DNA of 64,000 bases from G965204755 sp965243415 (GCA_965243415.1 OZ251549.1:1922001-1986000), one strand, 5' to 3'. Positions 7,921 through 16,004 are shown, counted from the stretch's first letter. Translations and numbers: made by a program. The notes: generated by a model not told the origin, from the sequence alone.

Positions 7921-9599
7921 CCTGAATCCGTGCGATGATGGTTTGGAGACCGATTCGGGTATGTATCGAGTGCGTAAAGAGCACTCGGAGGGGGTGGATA
8001 GAGGGTGTTATGTGGTCACAAATGAGGATCGGACAGGGAATGCGCCCCCGAACTTGCGGAGATGCCGGTTCGGCGACCGGTCTCGATGACCGAAGGCATG
8101 GTTCGGGCGCAGAACCGAGGAGAACGGAGGTCCGAAGGTCGTCAAGTGGGTGCGAGGCGCGCGTAGAGCATGGAAAAGACCTCCACGGCCGGGCACCGCC
8201 GGCCGAAGCCGAGCGAAAGGCGCCGTCCGGAGTGGATCACCCGGGCCGCCCGATACATCAGTTCCTGGATCACGGTGCGGATCCGCCGACGCTCCGCCGG
8301 ATGGCGGACCGGGCCCCCGGGCGCCACCAAACCCATCTGCCCCAGCCAGCGCAGGATGTTGTACGCCACCGTGGCGCAACTCAGCACCAGAGCGTTGGTG
8401 GCGAACTTCCGCGAGGGAAGCCTCTCGATGCTCAGGTCCGTCTTGAACTCGCTGTGGAACTGCTCCGAGGTGCCGTGGTCGGCATACAGGTCGATCACCC
8501 GCTGGTCGTCCAGATCCAGAGTCGTCCACCACCCCTCGACCGTGACCTTCGGCTCCAGAAGCAACTGCCCGCCCGGAGTGCTCTTCCGCTCGGTCACCCG
8601 CATCACCCGCCGCAACGGATAGTCCTCGCCTCGATGCCGGCGCGTCTTCCAGACCGTGAACACCGCCACCCGCTTCCCCTTGCGGGGGCGGTCGAACCGT
8701 ACCCGCCGGTGCTCGGCGTGGCGGAGCCACTTCTTCGCGACATCCTTGCGCGGGTTCCACTTGATGAGGAAGTCCGCCTTCCCGCCCGCATCCCGATGAT
8801 CGAACACCACCTTCATGTTGTCGATGGCATCGTTCCCGGCATCGAGACGCACCAGCACCGGCTTCGCGGTCAGCTGGCGCGCCTGCCCCAGGACCCGCTC
8901 CAGGAACTCCGGCGTCCCCTTCTGGCAATGCTGCACCCCCTCCCGCAGCTCGAACTCCAGGCAGTACCCCTCCCGCCCCAGGTAAGCCGCCATCGGCGCG
9001 TAGCCGTCATAGCCGTGGTAGGTGCGCGAGACGCCCTCCTTCCGGGTCTGGGAGTTGTCGAACGGCGTCACATCCGCATCCAGAGGCACATGTCCGGTGT
9101 CCAGCGGCGTCGGCTTGGCCTTCACCCTCCGCAAGACCTGCACCGCGCTGTCGCGGACCAGGGGGAGCAGTCGCTCCGCATGGTCGTCGAAACGGAGGCG
9201 GATGGTGGCCGAGGACGGAACCTTCGCCAAACCCATCGCCTCGCGGAAGAACGGGTCCTTCCGCAGACTCTCGATCGCCTCGAAATCGTGCTTGCCCAGA
9301 CTCAGCAAGCCGATGTAGGAGCCGAGGACATCCCCGTGCTTGATCCCGTGGTGGTGGGACACGGCGCGATCCGCCGCCTCGCACAAACCACTGTGAAGGA
9401 GCGCCTGTCCCACCAGCGCCAGCCCCGAGTGCGAGGTCAGATCCTCATTGAGCCTCTTGATGTTGAATCTCCGCACGAAGCCGACTCCTTCCGGCACTCA
9501 CTCCCCAAGTGAGATAACCGTTTGGGCGGATCGTACCGGAAACGCCGGGTATTGTCGAGGGAAACTCCATCCGGCCACGAACCGACGCACGGATCCAGG
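7921..9599 (-). mobile_element. IS1380-family insertion sequence
   Basis: The element is 1679 bp, the usual size for IS1380 elements. Its ends are 14-bp inverted repeats, CCTGAATCCGTGCG at 7921-7934 and CCTGGATCCGTGCG (minus strand) at 9599-9586, with one mismatch. It carries one transposase gene on the minus strand and is bounded by AAGAA repeats. It lies inside the unit 2 partner gene. No passenger gene is present. Confidence 0.9.
8142..9497 (-). CDS. IS1380-family transposase
   Basis: A 451-residue DDE transposase. Visible blocks include SSATIRLRFDDH, PLDADVTPFDNS (first catalytic Asp region), VLVRLDAGNDAIDN (second Asp region), and the family-diagnostic YADHGTSEQFHSEFKTDLSIERLPS spread over the third catalytic region near residue 340-365. 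The C-terminus has LSCATVAYNILRWLGQMGL, also typical. The frame is full length with both ends of the element intact, so it may be active. The start is taken as the ATG at 9497, about 100 bp inside the right end. Confidence 0.93.
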   Translation of the reverse strand: MPEGVGFVRRFNIKRLNEDLTSHSGLALVGQALLHSGLCEAADRAVSHHHGIKHGDVLGSYIGLLSLGKHDFEAIESLRKDPFFREAMGLAKVPSSATIRLRFDDHAERLLPLVRDSAVQVLRRVKAKPTPLDTGHVPLDADVTPFDNSQTRKEGVSRTYHGYDGYAPMAAYLGREGYCLEFELREGVQHCQKGTPEFLERVLGQARQLTAKPVLVRLDAGNDAIDNMKVVFDHRDAGGKADFLIKWNPRKDVAKKWLRHAEHRRVRFDRPRKGKRVAVFTVWKTRRHRGEDYPLRRVMRVTERKSTPGGQLLLEPKVTVEGWWTTLDLDDQRVIDLYADHGTSEQFHSEFKTDLSIERLPSRKFATNALVLSCATVAYNILRWLGQMGLVAPGGPVRHPAERRRIRTVIQELMYRAARVIHSGRRLSLGFGRRCPAVEVFSMLYARLAPT

Positions 9600-9923
9600 A
9601 AGAAGACACGGCCGGACTTCCTGTTCGTCGGTGAAACGGAGGCGGCTGCCTGGGTGGCGCCCATAGAGATGAAGGGCACCCGTTGGAACTGGGAGAGGAT
9701 GAGGGGCCAGTTGCAGGCGGGAGCGGACGCTGCCGACGGGTGGCTGCCGGCGGACTCGTCGTTCCGTCTCTGCCCGGTCTTGGCGCACCGGGCGAAGCCC
9801 TTCGGCCAGAACCGTCGGCGTTTGCTCCGGGAGTGGCCGGTCACGCTGCGCGGTCAGGTCCGATCGTTGGTCGCCATCGAGTGCGGCCGACCGCTCGCGG
9901 AGGCGCTGGCACAAGCGGAGTAG

Positions 9924-10325
9924 TGCGGCTCCCGGCGGTGCGGCGCCGGAGAGGGTCGGGCGGCGCGCGACCCCTCCCCGGTCGGAGGCCGCCGCCCGCC
10001 GAGCGCGCCGGGTGGTTCCGGTGCCCGAAGCGGACGGAGCCGGGGCAGGGCCGGGCCTGCCGGAAGCGTCCCCCGTTCTTCGCGGCGCGGCGCGTCGAAG
10101 GCGGATCCGCCGCGCTGAGCGATCGGGAGTGCCCCGGACCAGGAATGCCTGGCGCTGCTTCGCTTTCTCGGGCCGGCGCGGGCGGTTTCTTCTCCGGACA
10201 TCGCCGTACGCCCCCGGGACAGCGCCGCGGCTGCGCCCGCCCCTTCGCCAGCCGGCGGAACGCGGGGACGGAGTAGGATTCCGGGCTTGGGTGGGGCGAG
10301 CAGCAGCGTCTTCGGGAGACGGTTC
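9924..10325 (+). pseudogene. Spacer with degenerate copy of the methyltransferase 5' region and unit 3 leader
   Basis: No intact gene. About 10010-10190 matches the stretch at 14860-15060: the GCGCGCCGGG start block, TTCTTCGCGGCGCGGCGCG, CGCTGAGCGATCG and then a GC-rich tract equivalent to the first codons of the methyltransferase at 14989. It carries frame-breaking changes. The unit 3 leader begins at about 10264, with TAGGAT at 10274-10279. Confidence 0.45.
10274..10325 (+). promoter_or_regulatory. Conserved leader of ATPase unit 3 with TAGGAT -10
   Basis: TAGGAT at 10274-10279 lies 46 nt before the ATG at 10326. The leader differs from that of unit 2 by only a few bases. Conservation of spacing and sequence over three units, while the spacers upstream differ, supports a promoter and 5' leader. 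Confidence 0.45.
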
Positions 10326-11810
10326 ATGAGCGCGACGGAGCCGGCGGGCGCCCCTTCCGGCGACACGCGGTTGGTGGTCACCGACTTCGGCCCCATCGCC
10401 CGCGCCGAGGTGACGCTGCGCCCGCTGACGGTGTTCGTCGGGCCGAGCCACACCGGCAAGTCCGTTCTGGCGACGCTCCTCTACGCGCTCCACCACAACT
10501 CCTTCCGGCGGGCCCTGGCCGGGCGGGGGTCGTGGTCTTCGGCGACGGAGCGCCCGGAGGCCGCGCCCAGCCTCGTGGCGGAACCGGCGCCTCCCTGGTT
10601 GGAGCCGGCCGAGGCCTCGTCCGCCGTCCCGCCGGAACCGGAGCGGTCGTTTCGCACCCGATGCGAGGCGGAGGCGGCGCGGGCCTTCGAGGCGGAGGTC
10701 TGCCGCTGCTTCGGAGTGGCCGACGCGGGACGACTGCGCCGCCAGGGTGGTTCGCCTCCCGGGCCGTCGCCGCCGACCGCGATCGAGTGGCGGACCTCGC
10801 CGGCCGGGAACGCGCCATCCGTACGCTTCGAGTTCAGCGACGGCGACCGCACGCCCGCCGTTTCTGCGCGACTTTCGAATCTCGCCCCGATTCCGTCCGC
10901 GGCCGCTCGGATGCGGCCCTCGTTCGGCGATGGGCGGGGGCCGGAGGATCCGTTGGCCGCGTCGTTCACGGAGGATGGGTCCCGATCGCTCCTCCGGGGG
11001 AGTCTCGGCCCCGCGCTTCGGACCGCGTACTTCCTGCCGGCGGGCCGCAGCGCGATCGTCGCTCACCGCAGCGCCGTCCTCCGCGATTCGATCCCGGAAA
11101 CAGCGTCAGCGGGTTCCTCCGGAGTCGAGCTCGCGCCCCTCCTCTCGGGAGTGGTGACGGACCTTCTGGAGCAGTTGGAGGCGATCGGTCGAAACGCTGC
11201 CGACCGGAGCCGATGGAATCCGCTCGCCGCCGAAATCGAGGACCGGATCCTCGGCGGTTCGGTGCGCGTCGAGCCGAATGCGGCGGGTATGCCGGACCTC
11301 GTTTTCCGACCGGAGGAATGGAGCGGCGACGACCTGCCCCTTCGTCGAACTTCGGCGATGGTGTCGAGTCTGGCCCCGGTGGTGCTGTGGCTGCGTCACC
11401 TGGTCGGTCACGGCGATGTCCTGATCATCGAGGAACCGGAAGCGGGCCTCCATCCGGCGATGCAGGTGGCACTCGTACGAGAACTGTCGCGGATGGTCCG
11501 CGCCGGGATTCGCGTCGTCCTCACGACCCACAGCGAATGGCTGACGGAGAAGATCGCCAATCTCGTTCAACTCCGCAAACTTCCCGCGAAGCGTCGAGCC
11601 GGCTTTGCTGACGCCGACCATGCGCTGGACCCGGAGGAAGTCGGCGTCTGGCTGTTTCGGCAGAGACCTGAGCAGCGGGGCGTTGCCGTCGAGGAGGTCA
11701 CGCCGGAGCCGGAATCGGGGCTGTTTCCGGTCGGCTACGAGGATGTCGCCCGCGCCCTCTACAACCAGAGTGCTGAGATCCACAACCGGGCGGGAGACCC
11801 TGACGATTGA
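10326..11810 (+). CDS. OLD/AAA15-like ATPase, array unit 3
   Basis: A 494-residue ATPase with Walker A GPSHTGKS, Walker B LIIEEPEAGLHPAMQ and the switch segment TTHSEWLTEKIANL. Up to about codon 260 the DNA is almost identical to unit 2. After that it becomes closer to unit 4, most clearly in LTEKIANLVQLRKLPAKRRAG. The ATG at 10326 follows the conserved leader. The TGA overlaps the TTG start of its partner at 11807. All ATPase motifs are intact and this unit has a complete partner, so together with unit 1 it is a likely functional pair. Confidence 0.85.
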   Translation: MSATEPAGAPSGDTRLVVTDFGPIARAEVTLRPLTVFVGPSHTGKSVLATLLYALHHNSFRRALAGRGSWSSATERPEAAPSLVAEPAPPWLEPAEASSAVPPEPERSFRTRCEAEAARAFEAEVCRCFGVADAGRLRRQGGSPPGPSPPTAIEWRTSPAGNAPSVRFEFSDGDRTPAVSARLSNLAPIPSAAARMRPSFGDGRGPEDPLAASFTEDGSRSLLRGSLGPALRTAYFLPAGRSAIVAHRSAVLRDSIPETASAGSSGVELAPLLSGVVTDLLEQLEAIGRNAADRSRWNPLAAEIEDRILGGSVRVEPNAAGMPDLVFRPEEWSGDDLPLRRTSAMVSSLAPVVLWLRHLVGHGDVLIIEEPEAGLHPAMQVALVRELSRMVRAGIRVVLTTHSEWLTEKIANLVQLRKLPAKRRAGFADADHALDPEEVGVWLFRQRPEQRGVAVEEVTPEPESGLFPVGYEDVARALYNQSAEIHNRAGDPDD

Positions 11811-12277
11811 GCACACCGGTCGAGGCCGTCACGGCCCGGGTCGACGCGAGAGCGCTGACGAGCAGGTGCCGGAAGGGCAACATCTCGGTATCCGTGGACG
11901 GAGTGCCGCCGGCCCACGCCATCGTGGATCTGGACAGTCCGATCCTCGGCCTGGCGGATCAGACGAGATGCGACGACCTCTTCGTCGCGGATATGGTGGA
12001 CACCGCGTGGGTAGCGCCGATCGAGTTGAAGAGCCGGACCTTCCGGATCGGGAAGGTCGCACGGCAGTTGCAGGGCGGCGCCGAGTTGGCGAACGGGTGG
12101 TTGCCGGAGAAGGTCTCGGTGAGGTTCCGTCCCGTGTTCGTCCACGGCGGCCGCGCCTTCGGGAAACACCGTCGGCTGGCGCTCGACGAGCGGCCCGTCG
12201 AATTCCGGGGACTTCGAGTGAGAGTGAAGGACCTGATCGACGGTGACCGATTGACCGACGCCTTCGCCGAGGGCTGA
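11807..12277 (+). CDS. PD-(D/E)XK-like partner of ATPase, unit 3
   Basis: A 156-residue protein starting at the TTG overlapping the ATPase stop (TTGA). The sequence begins MSTPVEAVTARVDAR. The core is AHAIVDLDSP, TRCDDLFVAD, WVAPIELKSRTF, VARQLQGGAELANGWLP, RFRPVFVH and, at the end, DRLTDAF. The Asp in the CDDLF block and E-x-K in IELKS would be the PD-(D/E)XK catalytic residues. It is intact and the same length as the reconstructed unit 2 partner. The nuclease call is inferred. Confidence 0.7.
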   Translation: MSTPVEAVTARVDARALTSRCRKGNISVSVDGVPPAHAIVDLDSPILGLADQTRCDDLFVADMVDTAWVAPIELKSRTFRIGKVARQLQGGAELANGWLPEKVSVRFRPVFVHGGRAFGKHRRLALDERPVEFRGLRVRVKDLIDGDRLTDAFAEG

Positions 12278-12792
12278 GCGGCGGGCGGTCCAGAGGCGAT
12301 TTCCGGTCGCGCGCTCCTGGTCGGCGGTCGACCCGGCCGGAACTCGGACTCCTCGAACAGCCCCGTGCGGATTTCCTGTTCGTCGGGGAAACCGGGGAAG
12401 TCGCCTGGGCAGCGCCCATAGAGTTGAAGGGAGGCCGCCGGAAGGCGGAGAGCGTCGCCCGTCAGTTGCCGGCGGGAGCCGACGCTGCCGATCGGTGGTT
12501 GCCGGCCGGATCCGAGTTTCGGTTCTGCCCGGTGTCGGCGCACCGGAGGCAGCGTTTCGGCAAGGATCGCTGGTTGGCGCTCAGGGAATGGCGCATCCGG
12601 CTGCGCGGCCGGGAGCAATGGCCGGTCTCCATCGAGTGCGGCCGCCCGCTGACGGAGGCGCTGGCACAGGTGGAGGAGGGCGACTCCCGGCCGTCCGGCG
12701 CCGGAGAGTCCGGGGTGGCACGCCGGCCCGCCCCGACCGCCCCGGAGGACGCGCCGGCGGGGGCCGGGCCGACGGTGAGTGGAACGGAATAG
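12278..12792 (+). pseudogene. Orphan C-terminal part of a fourth partner gene
   Basis: The frame ending at 12792 carries ELGLLEQPRADFLFVGETGE, then VAWAAPIELKGG, ARQLPAGADAADRWLP, FRFCPVSAH and SIECGRPLTEALAQVE. This is the whole catalytic part of the partner family, closest to unit 2. The N-terminal 60 residues before it are missing, and no ATPase precedes it directly. An extra 35-residue tail runs past the usual end. It is best read as the surviving 3' part of a lost unit between units 3 and 4. Confidence 0.65.
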
Positions 12793-12841
12793 GATTCCGG
12801 GTTCGGGTGGGCCGAGCAGCAGCGTCTTCGGGAGTCGGTTC
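12790..12841 (+). promoter_or_regulatory. Conserved leader of ATPase unit 4 with TAGGAT -10
   Basis: TAGGAT at 12790-12795 is again 46 nt before the start codon (12842). The leader overlaps the last codons and stop of the orphan partner fragment. Confidence 0.45.
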
Positions 12842-14323
12842 ATGAGCGCGAGGAAGCCGGCGGGCGCTCCCTCCGGCGACACCCGGCTGGTGGTCACCGA
12901 CTTCGGCCCCATCGCCCGCGCCGAGGTGACGCTGCGCCCGCTGACGGTGTTCGTCGGGCCGAACCACACCGGCAAGTCCGTTCTGGCGACGCTCCTCTAC
13001 GCGCTCCACCGCAACGCCTTCTGGCGGGCCCTGACCGAGAGGGGATCGTGGTCTGCGGCGGCTCAGCGCCCCGAGGCCGCGCCGAGTCTCGTGACGGAAC
13101 CGGCGCCTCCCCGGTCGGAGCCGGCCGAGGCCTCGTCCGCTGTCTCGCCGGACACGGAGCCGGCGCTTCGCGCGCGATGCGAGGCGGAGGCCTCGCGGGC
13201 TCTGGCAGCGGAGGTCTGCCGCTGTTTCGGAGTGGCCGACGCGGGGCGACTGCGCCGCCGGCCGGGTTCGCGGCCCGGGTCTTCGCCGGTCGCAGCAATC
13301 GAGTGGCGGACCTCTGCGGCCGCGAACGCGCCCTCCGTGCGCTTCGAGTTCGGCGACGGCGCCGGCGCGGCCGCCCTTTCGGCGCGACTCTCGAATCTCC
13401 CTTCGATTCCGGCCGTGGATCCCCGAGCGCCCGGCGCTTCGTTCGGCGCCGGCCGCCGGTCGGAGGATCCGTCGCCGGCGTCGTTCCTCGAGGAGAGGTT
13501 CCGATCACTCCTCCGGGAGAGTTTCGGTCCCGCGCTTCGTACCGCGTATTTCCTGCCGGCGGACCGAAGCGGGATCGTCCATCACGCCCTTCACCGCGAT
13601 TCCTTCCCGGAGGCAGCGCCCGCGGAGTCCCGGCGGGCCGGGCACGGTCCCCTCGTTTCGGGAGTGACGACGGACCTGCTGGAACAGTTGGACGCGATCC
13701 GTCGGAACGCCGCCGACCGGCCCCGTCGGAATCCGCTCGCCGCCGAACTCGAGAACCGGGTCCTGGGCGGTTCGATCCGAATCGAGCCGAATGCGGTCGG
13801 CACCTCGGGAATCACCTATCGTCCGGGGAAATGGAGGAGCGAATATCTGCCCTTCCATCGGATTTCGGCGATCGCGTCGAGTCTGGCGCCGGTGGTGCTG
13901 TGGCTGCGCCACCTCGTCGGTCCGGGCGAGGTCCTGATCATCGAAGAACCCGAAGTCGGTCTCCATCCGGAGATGCAGGTGGCACTCGCGCGGGAACTGT
14001 CACGGATGGTCCGCGCCGGGATTCGCGTCGTCATCACCACCCACAGCGAATGGCTGGCGGAGAAGATCGCCAATCTCGTGCAACTCCGCAAACTTCCCGC
14101 GACGCGGCGAACCGGCGTTCCGGACGCCGCCTATGCGCTGGATCCGGCAGAAGTCGGCGTCTGGTTGTTTCGGCAGGAACCGCAGCAGGGAGGCACTGTC
14201 GTCGAGGAGGTCACGGTGGAGCCGGAGTCGGGGGTGTTTCCGGTCGGCTACGAGGAGGTCTCCCGCGCCCTCTACAACCAGAGCGCAGAGATCTACAACC
14301 GGGCTGGAAACGCGTACGATTGA
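12842..14323 (+). CDS. OLD/AAA15-like ATPase, array unit 4
   Basis: A 493-residue ATPase with Walker A GPNHTGKS, Walker B LIIEEPEVGLHPEMQ and TTHSEWLAEKIANL. It is clearly paralogous to units 2 and 3 but evenly more divergent through the middle. The TTGA at its stop, which in units 1 and 3 starts the partner, is still present. Here it leads directly into the tail of another ATPase gene instead of a partner. The unit is therefore missing its own partner, unless it shares one in trans. Confidence 0.85.
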   Translation: MSARKPAGAPSGDTRLVVTDFGPIARAEVTLRPLTVFVGPNHTGKSVLATLLYALHRNAFWRALTERGSWSAAAQRPEAAPSLVTEPAPPRSEPAEASSAVSPDTEPALRARCEAEASRALAAEVCRCFGVADAGRLRRRPGSRPGSSPVAAIEWRTSAAANAPSVRFEFGDGAGAAALSARLSNLPSIPAVDPRAPGASFGAGRRSEDPSPASFLEERFRSLLRESFGPALRTAYFLPADRSGIVHHALHRDSFPEAAPAESRRAGHGPLVSGVTTDLLEQLDAIRRNAADRPRRNPLAAELENRVLGGSIRIEPNAVGTSGITYRPGKWRSEYLPFHRISAIASSLAPVVLWLRHLVGPGEVLIIEEPEVGLHPEMQVALARELSRMVRAGIRVVITTHSEWLAEKIANLVQLRKLPATRRTGVPDAAYALDPAEVGVWLFRQEPQQGGTVVEEVTVEPESGVFPVGYEEVSRALYNQSAEIYNRAGNAYD

Positions 14324-14594
14324 GTTGCCGGAACGACTCGGGAACCCGACCCGACGGTCCAACCTGGCGGCCGACCGGCGAAAGGGCATCGAGGAGGCGG
14401 AACCGGCGCTCGCTCCGAAGGTGGTCGGCGTCCGGCTGTTTCGGCAGCAGCCGGAGCCGGAAGGCCTCGCTTTGGAGGAAGTCGAAGTGGATCCGGAGTC
14501 GCGGCTGTTCCCTGTCGAGTACGACGAGATCGGCCGGGCCCGCTACGACCGGGGCGCCGCCGTCTTCCATCGAACCCGGGCACCGAAGGAATGA
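14324..14594 (+). pseudogene. C-terminal remnant of a fifth ATPase
   Basis: The frame ending at 14594 reads RLGNPTRRSNLAADRRKGIE, then EAEPALAPKVVGVRLFRQQP, VEVDPESRLFPVEYDEIG and ends HRTRAPKE. This matches the last 90 residues of unit 2 (LGNLTQLSNLPEDRREGIEE through NRTQALKE). There is no Walker region. The remnant joins unit 4 at its stop codon, as expected for a deletion that removed the unit 4 partner and most of a fifth ATPase. Confidence 0.8.
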
Positions 14595-14790
14595 GCGGAC
14601 TTGCCGGTTCGGTCGAGGCCGCGGTCGGGCCGGAAGCCATTCGCGATCTCCTGCGAGAGCAGCGGCGGTTGTCCGCTCGGGGAGCGGCGCATTCGGTCGG
14701 TCGGCCGGGCGAAGGGGCGGACCACCATCGAGTTCGGTCGCCTTGTGATGGAGGCGCCGGCACGAGCGGAGCAGCGCGGCTGCCGGCGGC
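14591..14790 (+). pseudogene. Internally deleted fifth partner gene
   Basis: The ATG at 14591 overlaps the preceding stop (ATGA) and reads MSGLAGSVEAAVGPEAI, the same start as the unit 2 partner. The reading then jumps, with a frame change, to RTTIEFGRLVMEAPARAEQ, equivalent to the usual end VAIECGRPLAEALAQAE. The whole D...ExK core is missing, so this is a relic. Confidence 0.7.
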
Positions 14791-14839
14791 CCGGCGCCGC
14801 GGAGGGGCCGGAGGGGAGCGCCGACTTCGCCGGGGCCGG

Positions 14840-14988
14840 CGGGTACCATCGCCCGCCATGCGCGCCGGGATCGTCGGTTCCGTCGGTTCCCCGAGGCAGA
14901 CGGAGACGGGGGAGGACCGGGCCGGGCGGAGGCGTCTCGTTCTCGGCGGCGCGGCGCGGGAAGGGTCGGTCCTCGGCGGTGAGCGATC
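14840..14988 (+). pseudogene. Duplicated 5' end of ychF (promoter plus first codons)
   Basis: GGTACCATCGCCCGCCATGC at 14842-14861 repeats the ychF start region at 15989-16008. Both have TACCAT exactly 8 nt before an ATG that begins MRAGIVG. In this copy the Walker-like GFPASGKKT is replaced by GSVGSPRQTE and the frame has no GTPase. The copy runs into the methyltransferase start at 14989. Confidence 0.6.
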
Positions 14989-15805
14989 GTGAAGGAGCAG
15001 GCGAAGAAGACGCTGGGGCGGCTGCGGCTCCTCGGGGCGGCGCGGGCGGCGTACCGGGGCCTCTACCGGGCGGCGCGCGCCGCGCGGCGGGTGGATCGGC
15101 GGCTGGCGCGGCAATGCCTCGAGAGCGCGAATCCGCCGAAACTGCATCTCGGCTGCGGGAACCGCCCCCTCGACGGCTGGCTGAACACCGACCTCCATCC
15201 GCGCTCCGCGCAGGTGGCGCGGCTGGACGTGACGCGCCGGTTCCCCTTCGCCGACGGGGTCTTCGCGCTCGCGTACAGCGAACACCTGATCGAACATGTT
15301 TCGTTCGGGGAGGGCGCCGCCATGCTCCGCGAGTGCTTCCGCGTCCTCGCCCCGGGCGGCCGGATTCGGGTGGCTACGCCGGACCTGCGTTTCCTCACCG
15401 CCCTGCACCGGAGCGATCTCTCCCCGCTGCAGGAGCGCTATCGCGCCTGGGCCGTCGCCGAGATGCCGGGAATGCCCGAAATAGGGGGGGGGGGGGGGGG
15501 TAGATAGCGGCAGCGGTTTCGTCATCAATATCTTCCTGCGCGCCTGGGGGCATCGGGTCATCTACGACGAACCCATGCTGCGCTCGGCTCTCGAGAGCGC
15601 CGGTTTCGTCGGGGTGACCGGGTGCGGACTGAACGAGAGCAGCGAGGCGGCCCTTCGCGGACTGGCGAACGAGAAGCGCCTGCCGGACGGCTTCCTGCGG
15701 CTGGAGACACTCACCCTCGAGGGGATGAAGCCGGCGACGAGGCGGGCGCGGGAGGCCGACTCCGGAACCGGCGGGGGCGGCCGGCCGAAACCCGATCCCC
15801 GCTGA
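14989..15805 (+). pseudogene. SAM-dependent methyltransferase interrupted by a 17-G tract (possible phase-variable gene)
   Basis: From the GTG at 14989 the protein shows a type 11 methyltransferase: LHLGCGNRPLDGWLNTDLHP (SAM motif), DVTRRFPFADGVF, YSEHLIEHV and LRECFRVLAPGGRIRVATPD. At 15484-15500 a run of 17 G moves the reading into TAG at 15505. The normal C-terminal part continues one frame over: FVINIFLRAWGHRVIYDEPM, LRSALESAGF, to the TGA at 15803-15805. With 16 or 19 G the two parts join into one frame of about 271 residues. Such tracts change length by slipped-strand mispairing, so this could be an on/off switch. A sequencing or assembly error in the homopolymer is the alternative. The substrate is unknown. 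Confidence 0.75.
15484..15500 (+). repeat. Poly-G tract of 17
   Basis: Seventeen consecutive G within the methyltransferase coding region, the longest homopolymer noticed in the window. It is the exact site of the frame change. Confidence 0.85.
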
Positions 15806-15830
15806 GCCGCGGTCGCCGCGGTTTCCCTGC
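15806..15830 (+). terminator. Weak hairpin after the methyltransferase
   Basis: CCGCGG, TCG, CCGCGG then TTTCCC follow the stop at 15805. The stem is short and the T-run has only three bases, so termination here is tentative. Confidence 0.3.
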
Positions 15831-15990
15831 CGGTCGCTGACGGCGGCGCGAGCGAAGCCGCGAACCGGGGCGCGCCTCGTCGGGGCGCGGGCAGCGGCGC
15901 CCGCCGGACGGCGGACGATGGCGCGGCCCTCGGCGAGCTGTCCGGCGCCGGGGCCTTCGGGTGCTCTATCCGCTCCCGCGCCCCGACGGT

Positions 15991-16004
15991 TACCATCGCC
16001 GCCC
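15991..16004 (+). promoter_or_regulatory. -10 of ychF, leaderless spacing
   Basis: TACCAT at 15991-15996 ends 8 nt before the ATG at 16005. A transcript starting about 7 nt after a -10 would begin at or next to the start codon. The same arrangement is copied at 14844. Confidence 0.5.

Larger units (their letters stand above)
7916..9604 (+). repeat. AAGAA target-site duplication flanking the IS
   Basis: AAGAA occupies 7916-7920 on the left and 9600-9604 on the right, directly outside the terminal inverted repeats. The host gene becomes in frame when one copy is kept. The short direct repeat and intact ends suggest a fairly recent transposition. Confidence 0.8.
7766..9923 (+). pseudogene. PD-(D/E)XK-like partner, unit 2, split by an IS element
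   Basis: The gene starts at the ATG at 7766 overlapping the ATPase stop and reads MSGLVASVTAAVEGG up to the codon at 7919, where a 1679-bp insertion begins. The frame resumes at 9605. Removing 7921-9604 (element plus one 5-bp repeat) gives an uninterrupted 157-residue protein with ELERNKKTRPDFLFVGE then AWVAPIEMKG, matching the partners of units 1 and 3 in length and motifs. The junction restores the frame exactly. The 3' part from 9522 also forms an open frame of its own but lacks the N-terminal third. The present form should be inactive. Confidence 0.85.

Noticed and set aside
7935..9512. A 525-residue rightward frame across the IS element
   Set aside because: It is antisense to a full-length transposase and has no recognisable motif.
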